Shown one piece after another: positions 1 through 7,187 of a DNA stretch of 9,816 nucleotides. Numbering within the stretch: position 1 is the stretch's first letter; each line of letters begins with the position of its first letter. The stretch is from Chloroflexota bacterium. GTDB taxonomy: Bacteria > Chloroflexota > Chloroflexia > Thermomicrobiales > UBA6265. Both the position numbers and the translations under genes were made by a program. The notes under the pieces were generated by a model that was not told the DNA's origin, searched no databases, and saw only the letters and a program-made list of their open reading frames with translations. The stretch is from positions 1-9,816 of the forward strand of contig JAEZJB010000358.1 of assembly GCA_023415845.1 (NCBI GenBank). The letters run 5' to 3'.

Positions 1-1667
1 TGACGTTCACCGGAGCGGCGGCGGTCACAATCGTCCTGGGGATCGCGGTCAAGACCGAGTCGCACCTGATGAACGGCCGGGATGCGATCGCCTCCCATCT
101 CGACGCGGTGCCGACGCAGTTCGAGCGACTGCTCGAATCCCATCTATTCGAGCACCTGCCAGCGATGGAACGGGTCAGCCTCGCGCTACCGACGCCGGAC
201 GACGCCGTGGACCTGCCACTGAGATCTCGCGTGGAGCGCCTGCGGGCAGGACAGGACGATCCGGGCCTGGCGGCACTTTGGTTCCACTACGGCCGTTACC
301 TGCTGTTCGCGTCATCGAGGCGGTGCCATGAGCCGGCCAACCTGCAGGGAATCTGGAGCCAGGAACTGAACCCGGCATGGCAGGCTGACTTCCACCTGAA
401 CATCAATCTGCAGATGAACTACTGGCCAGCCGAAGTGGCAAACCTTCCCGAATGCCTGCCGCCATTCTTCGCCTTCGTGGAGCGGTTCAAGGACTCGGCG
501 AGGAAGTCCGCGAAACGTCTGTACGGCGCCTCCGGGGTGCTGATGCCTCATGCAACGGACGCCTGGGGGCGAGCAACTCCCGAAGCGCCGGTTTGTGACG
601 TGTGGCAGGGCGCGGCGTCGTGGCTGGGCCAGCATCTCTGGTGGCACTGGACCTATTCGCAGGATGAGGAGTTCCTGGCGGGGACCGCGTATCCCTGGCT
701 CAAGGAGTGCGCGGCGTTCTGGGTGGATTTCCTCGTGCCGGAGCAGCGAGCCGATCATCCCCTCGCCGGCCGGCTGGTTTCCGTGCCCTCGAACTCTCCG
801 GAAAACTCCTACTGGTGGGAGGGACACAAACTTCGCTACGGCATTGGGGCAACGATGGACCTGATGCTGGCGCGGGAGACCCTGGAGAACTGCCTGGCGG
901 CGAGCGAGCTCCTCGGTGTCGACGAGGAACTGCGTGCGACCTGGCAGCAAACGCTGGAGACCCTGGCTCCGCTTCAGATTGGCAAGCACGGCCAGCTGCA
1001 GGAATACGTTGATGACTGGGACGAGCCCGAACCGTCGCACCGTCATGTTTCGCACCTCTACGGCGTGTTCCCGGGAGATGGACTTACAAGGGACGGCACG
1101 CCGGAACTGTTCAATGCGGCGCGGGTTTCACTCGAACGCCGGCTCGAGCATGGTGGTGGCCACACCGGATGGAGCCGGTCGTGGGTGGCGGCGCTGTGGG
1201 CACGGTTCGGCGATGGTGACGAGGCAGCACATCACGTCAATGAGCTGATCCGGCAATTCGCGACCGACGCGCTGCTCGACCTACATCCGCCGAGAATCTT
1301 CCAGATCGACGGTAACCTGGGTGGGACCGCTGCGGTAGCCGAAATGCTGTTGCAGTCCCACCGCGACCGGATCGTGCTGCTTCCGGCGTTGCCGGCGTCC
1401 TGGCCTGATGGTTCGGTGCGGGGTTTGCGAGCACGTGGAGACAAGACGCTCTCGATCGCCTGGAACGATGGTGTCATGACCTGGGGCCAGATCGTCTCGA
1501 AGAACGAGGCGCCGATCCGGCTGCAGCCGCCCGCCGGGATCACGCTCAGAATTTCGGTGATGGCCGGAGCGCGCGACGGCGCCGTCATCTCGCCCGAGCA
1601 GGTCGATGGCGTACTGACGTGGACGCCGGTTCCTGGCGACATTTACGAGTTGCGGCCCATGCCGTGA
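1..1667 (+). CDS. GH95 alpha-L-fucosidase, 5'-truncated
   Basis: Glycoside hydrolase of family GH95, which hydrolyses terminal alpha-L-fucosyl (some members alpha-L-galactosyl) linkages with inversion. The frame is open from base 3, so the gene begins left of the window; about 555 residues are visible, whereas family members usually have 750-850, so most of the N-terminal beta-domain is missing. Numbering from the Met at base 69, the (alpha/alpha)6 barrel shows NLQGIW (91-96), the Asn-x-Asn stretch NINLQMNYWPA (111-121), PSNSPEN (240-246), HRHVSHLYG (324-332), GGHTGWSRSW (363-372) and FQIDGNLGGTAAVAEML (411-427). In Bifidobacterium AfcA the equivalent Asn pair, a Glu and an Asp form the active site; I match these to N111/N113, E245 and D414. 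A C-terminal beta-domain follows. All key residues look intact. It converges with the rhamnosidase gene. Whether it is secreted cannot be judged without the N-terminus. Confidence 0.93.
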   Translation, partial: TFTGAAAVTIVLGIAVKTESHLMNGRDAIASHLDAVPTQFERLLESHLFEHLPAMERVSLALPTPDDAVDLPLRSRVERLRAGQDDPGLAALWFHYGRYLLFASSRRCHEPANLQGIWSQELNPAWQADFHLNINLQMNYWPAEVANLPECLPPFFAFVERFKDSARKSAKRLYGASGVLMPHATDAWGRATPEAPVCDVWQGAASWLGQHLWWHWTYSQDEEFLAGTAYPWLKECAAFWVDFLVPEQRADHPLAGRLVSVPSNSPENSYWWEGHKLRYGIGATMDLMLARETLENCLAASELLGVDEELRATWQQTLETLAPLQIGKHGQLQEYVDDWDEPEPSHRHVSHLYGVFPGDGLTRDGTPELFNAARVSLERRLEHGGGHTGWSRSWVAALWARFGDGDEAAHHVNELIRQFATDALLDLHPPRIFQIDGNLGGTAAVAEMLLQSHRDRIVLLPALPASWPDGSVRGLRARGDKTLSIAWNDGVMTWGQIVSKNEAPIRLQPPAGITLRISVMAGARDGAVISPEQVDGVLTWTPVPGDIYELRPMP

Positions 1668-1683
1668 GTTCCATGTGGGTGGT

Positions 1684-1714
1684 GAGCGGGCAAGGGGTGC
1701 GTCCCTGCCCGCTC
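1684..1714. terminator. Hairpin between convergent glycosidase genes
   Basis: GAGCGGGCA (1684-1692) pairs perfectly with TGCCCGCTC (1706-1714). Past one bulged A (1693) the stem continues with GGG/CCC, giving about 12 GC-rich base pairs and a loop of roughly eight bases. It lies 16 bases after the fucosidase stop and 13 bases after the rhamnosidase stop on the other strand, so it can act in both directions. Neither side has a clear T-tract, so intrinsic termination is likely but not certain. Confidence 0.6.
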
Positions 1715-1727
1715 GGTAGACACGAGA

Positions 1728-4385
1728 TTAGGCTTGAACGGTAATCTCCCAGGTACCAGAGCCAGCAGAGAAGACGACGATACCGTCGGGTGAGGAAGCG
1801 TCCGATTCGAGTCCGTCGGCAGTCACGGTGGCACCCGATGGGACCGCGACGACCAGTTCGGCCTTCGCATTGGGAGGCACGGTAAAGGTGTAGGAAGTGG
1901 TGCCGGCATCGCGCTGCCAACGGCTGCGGATCGTTCCGGAGATCGAGTCGTAGGATCCTTCTGCCCATTGCAGGGACGGATCGGTGACGGGCGCGAGTCG
2001 CAACTGGCTGTGGCCGACCGTGCCAGGTTGCTGATCGATGCCGAGCACCGTGCGGCGCATCCACTCGCCGACCGAACCGAGCGAATAGTGATTGAAGGAA
2101 TTCATGCCGGGATCCTGGAACCCCTTGTCCTCGGTCCAGCCGTCCCATCGCTCCCAGATGGTGGTTGCGCCGTGGAGGATGGAGTATTTCCAGCTGGGGA
2201 AGGTCTCCTGGTGCAATAGTTGATACGCGACATCGGGCCGGCCATTCTCGGTGAGGACGTGGCAGAGATAACTGACTCCCACAAATCCGGTGGAGAGGTG
2301 CCCACCCTTTTGCTCGATGTCCGCGACCAGTAACTCAGTGACGCGAACCGCATCTGCTCCCGTGAGCAGGCCGAAATGCAGCGCCAGACAGTAGGTCGTT
2401 TGGGTATCACCAGTTAGTGATCCATCGGGATTGAGATATGCATCCCTGAACGCCTGCCCTATTCGGTCAAAAAGCCGCTCGAAACGCGCAGCCTCATCGG
2501 ATCGACCAATTGCGCCAGCCATCGCGGCCATGAGCCGGGCGTCATACGCCCAGTACGCGGTGCCAATCAGTTCCTTTGGAGTATCGGCGCCAATCGAGAG
2601 CCAGTCGCCAAAATCATTCCCTCGATCGTGGCGCCAGAGATAATTGGGATTGTTATGCTCCAGCCAATCCATCCAGCGGGTCATCGCTGGCCAGTGCTGA
2701 TCGATGAGGGCCGTGTCGCCATAGGTCTGCCAGATGGTCCATGGCACGATCACTCCGGCGTCGGCCCAGGCGGGCGCGCCAGCGGCGAGGTCGACAGCAC
2801 GGGGGGCCACATCCGGGAACGCACCGTCCTCCCGTTGGGCATCGACCACGTCCTGCATCCACTTCGTAAAGAAGGCGGCAAGGTCCATATTGCCGACGGC
2901 GGTGCCAACGAAGACCTGGGCGTCGCCGAGCCACCCCAACCGCTCGTCTCGCTGAGGACAGTCGGTGGGAATACTGAGGAAGTTGCCGCGTTGGCCGCGA
3001 ATGATGTTGTCATGCAGCGTATTGACCAGCGAATCAGAGCAGGCAAAGGTGCCGACGGGTACCGTGTCCGACCCGACAAAGCGCCCGATGATCGTTTTCG
3101 GCCCTGGAGGCTCGGGCAAGCCGGTGACCTCTACATACCGGAACCCGTGCCAGGTGAATGACGGCTCCCAGGATTCGCCTTCAGGGTCGCCGCGGAGAAT
3201 CACTGTGTCGGTGGCGCGAGCCGAGCGGAGGTTGGGCGTATAAAGGGTGCCATCTGGTTGGAGGATTTCGGCATATCGCAACGTGATGCGCGTGCCGGCC
3301 TCGCCACGAGTAGTGAGGCGGACCCAGCCCGCGATATTGACACCCAGATCGACGATCCATGTCCCTGGCTGGATCTCGCGAACGTCGACGGGCGTGATTT
3401 CCTCCATGGCCCTGACCGGCTCACTGCGATCAGCCACAAGCGATATGGCATTGACGGCGCTGTCCTGCACTCCCTGGCAGTCGCCGGTGTCGACGCCGGG
3501 AGTGGACCAGTCGCTTGCCAGGCGAGCATCGAACCATTCGCCCATGATGAAATCGGAATAGCGAATGGGACCCGTCGTTCCCTCCCAGGAACGATCCGTG
3601 ACAACGACCTCCCGCCTCCCGTCGGCGTAGTCGATATGGAGCTGCATGAGCAGTTGGGGCGTGGTGCCGTAATGGCGGCACAGTCCCTGCCAACCGACGT
3701 AGCCAGCAAACCAGCCCGTGCCAAGTTCGGCACCGACGACGTTGGCACCCTGCTGAATTGCGGAGGACACATCGAAGGTCTGGTACTGGATGCGGGCGTT
3801 GTAATCAGTCCAGCCGGGGGCCAACTGCTGGTCACCAACGCGCTGGCCGTTGAGGCGGGGCAGGTAGACACCGCGAGCGGTGGCGTAGAGCGTCGCCCGC
3901 TCAACCTCGCCATCGACGGTGAAGGTCCGACGCAGAATCGAGGCCGGCAACAGGGCGTCGAGCTCCCTGGCCTCCGGGAGGGAGGCGTCAGGCACGAGGC
4001 CCGGCAAGGCAACCCAACGCCCCTGCCAGTCGGTGGAACGGAGCAGTCCCATTTCCCACGTTGAGGTGGCGCGAGCAGACACCCCATCGGTGTCAGTCAC
4101 CTCGACTGACCAGACAACCTGTTGCCGCGAGACCAGAGGTAGCCCGGCGTATTCAACCTGGGCCACCTGCGAGCTTTCGACAACGCCGGAATCCCAGAGA
4201 TCGGCCGCACCATCCATCAGGAGTGCCGAAGATGATGCGACCTGTACGCGCCATGATTGCTGCATGACATTGCGGCGACCGGACTCCAGACGCCATGACA
4301 GACGGGGCGAGGGCGTATCGATACCGAGAGGTGAACGGAGATAGTTGACGCGCAGGTCTGAAATCACCAGGTCGTTTGCCACCAC
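1728..4385 (-). CDS. GH78 alpha-L-rhamnosidase
   Basis: Inverting glycosidase that removes terminal alpha-L-rhamnose from polysaccharides, glycosides or oligosaccharides. Numbered from the GTG at 4385 (885 residues, normal for GH78), the order is an N-terminal Ig-like domain (about 8-115, with RSPLGIDTPSPRLSWRL), the rhamnosidase N domain (about 150-315, with GVYLPRLNGQRVG), a beta-sandwich (about 330-445), the (alpha/alpha)6 barrel (about 450-790) and a C-terminal beta-domain. DCPQRDERLGWLGD (475-488) is the conserved acidic motif holding the general acid; GATTIWERWDG (739-749) contains the Glu, E745, that I assign as the general base by family analogy. No signal peptide is visible, so it probably acts in the cytoplasm on imported oligosaccharides. 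An in-frame ATG at 4430 directly follows a stop codon but lacks a spaced ribosome site; GTG 4385 has GAGGAGG five bases upstream, so I prefer it. The preferred start keeps all domains. Confidence 0.95.
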   Translation of the reverse strand: MVANDLVISDLRVNYLRSPLGIDTPSPRLSWRLESGRRNVMQQSWRVQVASSSALLMDGAADLWDSGVVESSQVAQVEYAGLPLVSRQQVVWSVEVTDTDGVSARATSTWEMGLLRSTDWQGRWVALPGLVPDASLPEARELDALLPASILRRTFTVDGEVERATLYATARGVYLPRLNGQRVGDQQLAPGWTDYNARIQYQTFDVSSAIQQGANVVGAELGTGWFAGYVGWQGLCRHYGTTPQLLMQLHIDYADGRREVVVTDRSWEGTTGPIRYSDFIMGEWFDARLASDWSTPGVDTGDCQGVQDSAVNAISLVADRSEPVRAMEEITPVDVREIQPGTWIVDLGVNIAGWVRLTTRGEAGTRITLRYAEILQPDGTLYTPNLRSARATDTVILRGDPEGESWEPSFTWHGFRYVEVTGLPEPPGPKTIIGRFVGSDTVPVGTFACSDSLVNTLHDNIIRGQRGNFLSIPTDCPQRDERLGWLGDAQVFVGTAVGNMDLAAFFTKWMQDVVDAQREDGAFPDVAPRAVDLAAGAPAWADAGVIVPWTIWQTYGDTALIDQHWPAMTRWMDWLEHNNPNYLWRHDRGNDFGDWLSIGADTPKELIGTAYWAYDARLMAAMAGAIGRSDEAARFERLFDRIGQAFRDAYLNPDGSLTGDTQTTYCLALHFGLLTGADAVRVTELLVADIEQKGGHLSTGFVGVSYLCHVLTENGRPDVAYQLLHQETFPSWKYSILHGATTIWERWDGWTEDKGFQDPGMNSFNHYSLGSVGEWMRRTVLGIDQQPGTVGHSQLRLAPVTDPSLQWAEGSYDSISGTIRSRWQRDAGTTSYTFTVPPNAKAELVVAVPSGATVTADGLESDASSPDGIVVFSAGSGTWEITVQA

Positions 4386-4390
4386 TGAGG

Positions 4391-4397
4391 CCTCCTC
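4391..4397 (-). promoter_or_regulatory. Ribosome binding site deciding the rhamnosidase start
   Basis: On the minus strand GAGGAGG ends five bases before GTG at 4385 (eight before the next GTG at 4382). It is the strongest Shine-Dalgarno match near this gene and lies inside the longer reading frame from ATG 4430. That ATG has only GGGGTGA abutting it with no spacer. Confidence 0.65.
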
Positions 4398-4463
4398 GAC
4401 TAGTACGTCGCCACCGGTGTAGATGTGCATTCACCCCGGATCGAGCTTGAGTATGAGGTGGCC

Positions 4464-4491
4464 ATTCTCGCTCGCGTGAGACATCCGTCAA
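4464..4491 (-). promoter_or_regulatory. Candidate promoter for the rhamnosidase
   Basis: On the minus strand TTGACG (4491-4486) and GAGAAT (4469-4464) are separated by 16 bases, matching 5/6 and 4/6 of the sigma-70 type consensus. Transcription would start near 4457 and give a leader of about 70 bases to the GTG at 4385. Matches of this quality occur by chance, so this is only a candidate. Confidence 0.33.
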
Positions 4492-4621
4492 CAGCCTGGT
4501 GAAGGAACCTCCCGGCAAGCGCTATTGCCCTGTCCAGATTGCAGGTAGATCCGGGACGGAGGCGATCAGGAGTTGGCACCAACCAACGGAGGTGACAACA
4601 GCCGCATGCTCATCAAATGGA

Positions 4622-4656
4622 CACATGCGTCCTCAATCGACGCGGGTCCGCATGTG
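4622..4656. repeat. Inverted repeat CACATGCG / CGCATGTG
   Basis: CACATGCG (4622-4629) and CGCATGTG (4649-4656) are perfect 8-base inverted repeats around a 19-base spacer. In minus-strand RNA the stem can gain one G-U pair. It lies about 240 bases upstream of the rhamnosidase start and could be an operator or the base of a leader structure. No function can be assigned. Confidence 0.4.
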
Positions 4657-4702
4657 CGTGGTGCCGAGAAGGTTCATGACCTGACCCGAGCTCCAGGCCA
4701 GA

Positions 4703-4722
4703 TCGCCGGTTGCGCCCGGCGA
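4703..4722 (-). terminator. Hairpin downstream of the F420-type oxidoreductase
   Basis: TCGCCGG (4703-4709) pairs perfectly with CCGGCGA (4716-4722) around a six-base loop. It begins about 22 bases past the stop codon of the minus-strand oxidoreductase. The position and GC-rich stem suit a terminator, but no T-run follows on the minus strand. Confidence 0.42.
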
Positions 4723-4744
4723 GATTCGTCACCAAACGTGTACA

Positions 4745-5662
4745 TCACGCCTTATCGAGGATTTCGAGCATTGGCACGAGCGCTTCAATCCCCGCGACGG
4801 TGCAGGGATCAGGGTAAATCTGGACCGTGGAAATCCCGAGATCGGCGTAGGCCAGCATCTCGTCCGCAAGCTCCTGTGGTGTTCCCGTCAACGAGGGAAC
4901 CAGCTGGCCGGGTCGGCCATAGGCACCCGGGAAATCGACCATGACGGCCACAGTGCGTTCCAGTGAGGCTGGATCGCGCCCGACATCCTCACAGGCGGCG
5001 TCGAGTTGCTCGAGGAGGGGCCCGACGCCCGAAGCGCGGTTTCCGGTGTGCTGCGCCCAGACGTTCCAGATATCGGCATGCTCCGCAATCAAACGCGTCA
5101 TCTTCGGGGCGCCGAACGTTCCAACCATGATTGGCATCCCATTTGGTCGGGGACCCCTGGGCCGAAGTTCGCAGTGACTGGCCTCGTACCAGCGCCCGTG
5201 AAAATCGACCTCGCCTTCGCGGATGAGCTTCCGGATGATGGTGAAGGCCTCCTCAAAGCGTCCAAATCGGTGATCGAAGGGGAAACCGAAGGCCTCATAC
5301 TCGGGCTCGGCCCAGCCTGAGCCGAGGCCGAGGATCACGCGGCCACCGGAAATCTCATCCACCGTTTCCGCGATCTTGGCCGTCAGGGCCGGATTTCGAT
5401 AGGCGGTGCAGGAAACGAACGGCGCGAGCTCGATACGGTCGGTGATGGCGGCAAAGGCAGCCAGCATCGACCAGGCCTCCCAGGCTCCCTGTGATTCGTG
5501 ACCTTCGACTTTCATCAGCAGGTGATCGGCAAACCAGAGTGAATCAAAGCCGTTGTCCTCGATCGCACGTGCCATCGCCACAAAATCGGTCCAGCCAGCG
5601 GTGGCTCCGGCCATCTCCCGTTCTGACTCAGGCAACATGATCCCTATCTTGATCGGACGCAT
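4745..5662 (-). CDS. LLM-class (luciferase-like) F420-dependent oxidoreductase
   Basis: A 305-residue member of the luciferase-like monooxygenase superfamily (TIM barrel), of the subgroup usually annotated as F420-dependent oxidoreductase. Visible motifs are the N-terminal strand KIGIMLPE (5-12), EDNGFDSLWFADHL (35-48), the YRNPALTAK helix (88-96), SGGRVILGLGSGW (105-117), the HGRWYEA segment (155-161), PIMVGTFGAPKMTRLIAEHAD (177-197) and a C-terminal TPQELADEM (261-269). Length and motif order are complete for the family. It is cytoplasmic with no signal sequence. The substrate cannot be read from sequence, and the superfamily also contains FMN-dependent enzymes, so the cofactor is inferred. 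AAGGGAA lies five bases before the ATG. It sits 85 bases downstream of the 2TM-XpaC gene, close enough for co-transcription, although a shared function is not evident. Codon use and composition look like those of its neighbours. Confidence 0.9.
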   Translation of the reverse strand: MRPIKIGIMLPESEREMAGATAGWTDFVAMARAIEDNGFDSLWFADHLLMKVEGHESQGAWEAWSMLAAFAAITDRIELAPFVSCTAYRNPALTAKIAETVDEISGGRVILGLGSGWAEPEYEAFGFPFDHRFGRFEEAFTIIRKLIREGEVDFHGRWYEASHCELRPRGPRPNGMPIMVGTFGAPKMTRLIAEHADIWNVWAQHTGNRASGVGPLLEQLDAACEDVGRDPASLERTVAVMVDFPGAYGRPGQLVPSLTGTPQELADEMLAYADLGISTVQIYPDPCTVAGIEALVPMLEILDKA

Positions 5663-5747
5663 TCAGTGTTCCCTTCGTTCGAGAGACGGACGCGGCAACC
5701 GTCACCACGGCAGATAGGACGGTCAAATTTCCCTGGCAAGCAATCGG

Positions 5748-6515
5748 TCAGTGTTGCCTCGCATCGCGATCGGCCCCACTGACCGGCACCTGCTCGGGGC
5801 TGCCATCGTCCCAGTCGGCGATATCGAGGCTCAACATTTCGCGGGCGACTTCGAGGTCAATCAGACTCCCACGGTGAAGCCGCTCGTACAGTTCGTCCAA
5901 CTTGGCGGAAAGCATCGGGATGTCATGCGTCTCCACCTTCTCGAGGGTGGGGCGAGCTGAGGCGATGTTGCGATTGGCCAGCCTGGAATAATCAGCAAGG
6001 ATCGAACTCGCCGGGGCCAGATACCGGTGCAGGAAGTCGTCCGCAAGTGCCGCTTCATCCGGCGTTTCGTCGATGACCGCCAGGACCTGGTCGGCGGAAG
6101 CACACAGGGCGAGTGCCTCCTGACGCACCTCCAGATTGGGAATGCGACGCGATGACCGGCGCATGGAATCGATCAACGTAGCTGACTCGAGGACAACATC
6201 ACCTGCCGGGATGGTGCGGGCACCGACCACATTGGCTGAAGCCTGGTTAAGATTCTGGAACGTCGTCTCGACCCGCTGCTGACTGAAAACCTGCTCGCTC
6301 AATACCACCCACCCATGGATACCGAGACCGATTCCCCAGGCGATTGCCGGGAAAAAGAACCACCACCCAGGACCTGTGAAAAGGTCGATCAAGAACAGGC
6401 CGAGGATGACAATAATGAAAACGCCAAGATGAATCGAGAATGCCTGCAGATCCTCCGCGCGTTTGCGGGCAGCTTCGCGAGTTGGGTCGGACACGTCGGT
6501 CAATTCTTCAGGCAT
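5748..6515 (-). CDS. 2TM-domain membrane protein with XpaC-like C-terminal region
   Basis: A 255-residue protein. Residues 11-26 are polar and charged and lead into two closely spaced hydrophobic segments (about 27-47 and 50-72), the pattern of the '2TM' domain family: an amphipathic start, a short GPGWWFFF turn, then GIGLGIHGW. The remaining 180 residues are soluble and helical. The stretch DDFLHRYLAPASSILADYSRLA (159-180) and the following charged helices to about residue 232 resemble the XpaC/5-bromo-4-chloroindolyl phosphate hydrolysis family, which often neighbours TelA-type toxic-anion resistance proteins. No telA-like gene is visible here. Both termini of the membrane hairpin should face the cytoplasm. 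Function is unknown; a membrane-tethered scaffold or stress role would be speculation. The ATG has a weak GGGAA about six bases upstream. The 2TM call is firm, the XpaC-like call moderate, resting on pattern only. Confidence 0.82.
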   Translation of the reverse strand: MPEELTDVSDPTREAARKRAEDLQAFSIHLGVFIIVILGLFLIDLFTGPGWWFFFPAIAWGIGLGIHGWVVLSEQVFSQQRVETTFQNLNQASANVVGARTIPAGDVVLESATLIDSMRRSSRRIPNLEVRQEALALCASADQVLAVIDETPDEAALADDFLHRYLAPASSILADYSRLANRNIASARPTLEKVETHDIPMLSAKLDELYERLHRGSLIDLEVAREMLSLDIADWDDGSPEQVPVSGADRDARQH

Positions 6516-6553
6516 GACGATTTCCCGGATTGGTTCGATGCTTGCTGATCTTC

Positions 6554-6581
6554 ATGGTACTCCGTGAAACGGGCAGGGCAA
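6554..6581 (-). promoter_or_regulatory. Candidate promoter for the 2TM-XpaC gene
   Basis: On the minus strand TTGCCC (6581-6576) and TACCAT (6559-6554) are 16 bases apart, each matching 4/6 of the sigma-70 type consensus. A start near 6547 would give a 5' leader of about 30 bases to the ATG at 6515. It lies in the 87-base gap after grpB and would make this gene partly independent of the esterase-grpB transcript. Confidence 0.3.
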
Positions 6582-6602
6582 GACTGGATGGTGCTGCTGC
6601 CG

Positions 6603-7187
6603 TCACGCATCGCTCTCGCCTTGCTCCCATCCCGTCGCTGTCGCCCACTGTTCGGCAGCCTGCATGATCAGGTCACAGACTGGATCCTTCACGTCGTAGT
6701 AGGCGTCGGGGTCAGTCGGATGGAGCCTGGCGAGCGCAACCTTGATCTGCGCATAGGCCATGGCCGCAGCCGGGTTGTGTCGCAGGTAATCACGAAAGAG
6801 GAGAGGATAACGCTGGTTCGGATTCCCCTGCTGGCGAACGTGAAGATGCGTCGGGCGTTGGTGGTCGGGCGCACGGAAATAGCGCTTGAGCCAGCGAGAT
6901 GAACTCCCGTCGTCTCCCGGTGGCACGTGATCCTGCACGATGTCCTGCCGAAGCGAGTACCCGAGCGGGGCGAGGGCGGCCACGAGAGGTTCAGCTTCGA
7001 GCGACGTGACCGTGACCTGGATATCGATGATGTCCTTGGCCGGGAGACCGGGCACGGACGTTGACCCAATGTGATCGATACGAAGCGCCAGAGGACCCAA
7101 CGCCTGTCTCAGATCCCGTGCCAGCGTCATGAAGTCGGAGGGCCAATTCTCGGATGACGGAGAGATTTCGATGCGTGTACCCGTCAT
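6603..7187 (-). CDS. GrpB/UPF0157 family protein (nucleotidyltransferase-like fold)
   Basis: A 194-residue member of the GrpB (UPF0157, COG2320) family, related to nucleotidyltransferases. The signature IDHIGSTSVPGLPAKDIIDI (37-56) carries the Gly-Ser pair (41-42) and an Asp (D55) typical of the nucleotidyltransferase core. Further family motifs are THLHV (113-117), LLFRDYLRHNP (129-139), YAQIK (145-149) and a C-terminal YYDVK (163-167). Length is normal and nothing appears broken. Family members have no settled function, and some are fused to dephospho-CoA kinase; the name GrpB should not be confused with the heat-shock cochaperone GrpE. It is cytoplasmic. Its ATG overlaps the esterase stop codon (ATGA at 7184-7187), and GGAAG about six bases before the start lies inside the esterase gene, so translation is probably coupled. 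Confidence 0.92.
   Translation of the reverse strand: MTGTRIEISPSSENWPSDFMTLARDLRQALGPLALRIDHIGSTSVPGLPAKDIIDIQVTVTSLEAEPLVAALAPLGYSLRQDIVQDHVPPGDDGSSSRWLKRYFRAPDHQRPTHLHVRQQGNPNQRYPLLFRDYLRHNPAAAMAYAQIKVALARLHPTDPDAYYDVKDPVCDLIMQAAEQWATATGWEQGESDA

Larger units (their letters stand above)
4386..4744. other. Non-coding stretch between rhamnosidase and oxidoreductase genes
   Basis: About 360 bases without a credible gene. Both flanking genes read leftwards, so this is the upstream region of the rhamnosidase and the downstream region of the luciferase-like oxidoreductase. It holds the oxidoreductase-proximal hairpin (4703-4722), an inverted repeat (4622-4656), a short palindrome GTTGGCACCAAC (4572-4583) that could be a repressor operator, and the candidate promoter (4464-4491). 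Short frames here (for example the plus-strand frame ending at 4684) have no recognisable protein features. No tRNA fold or known riboswitch signature could be established. Confidence 0.6.

Noticed and set aside
3258..4064. Long plus-strand open frame (268 codons) opposite the rhamnosidase gene
   Set aside because: It is antisense to a fully motif-supported GH78 gene, has no recognisable domain, and long antisense frames are expected in GC-rich coding sequence. The same applies to the frames at 312-1055 (-), 2628-3161 (+) and 3200-4087 (-).
4499..4684. Small plus-strand frame with GGAGGTG upstream of an internal start
   Set aside because: The spacing from GGAGG to the ATG is too long, the product is short and of low information, and it lies between two minus-strand genes with no supporting context.
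4640..4700. Plus-strand text resembling a TPP riboswitch core (GGTGCCGAGA, then GGTTCATGACCTGACCC)
   Set aside because: The match to the conserved CUGAGA and UGAACCUGA blocks is imperfect, the usual closing elements are missing, and no plus-strand gene follows.
5698..5723. Inverted repeat ACCGTC/GACGGT between the oxidoreductase and 2TM-XpaC genes
   Set aside because: Only six-base arms around a 14-base spacer; too weak to call a terminator or operator.
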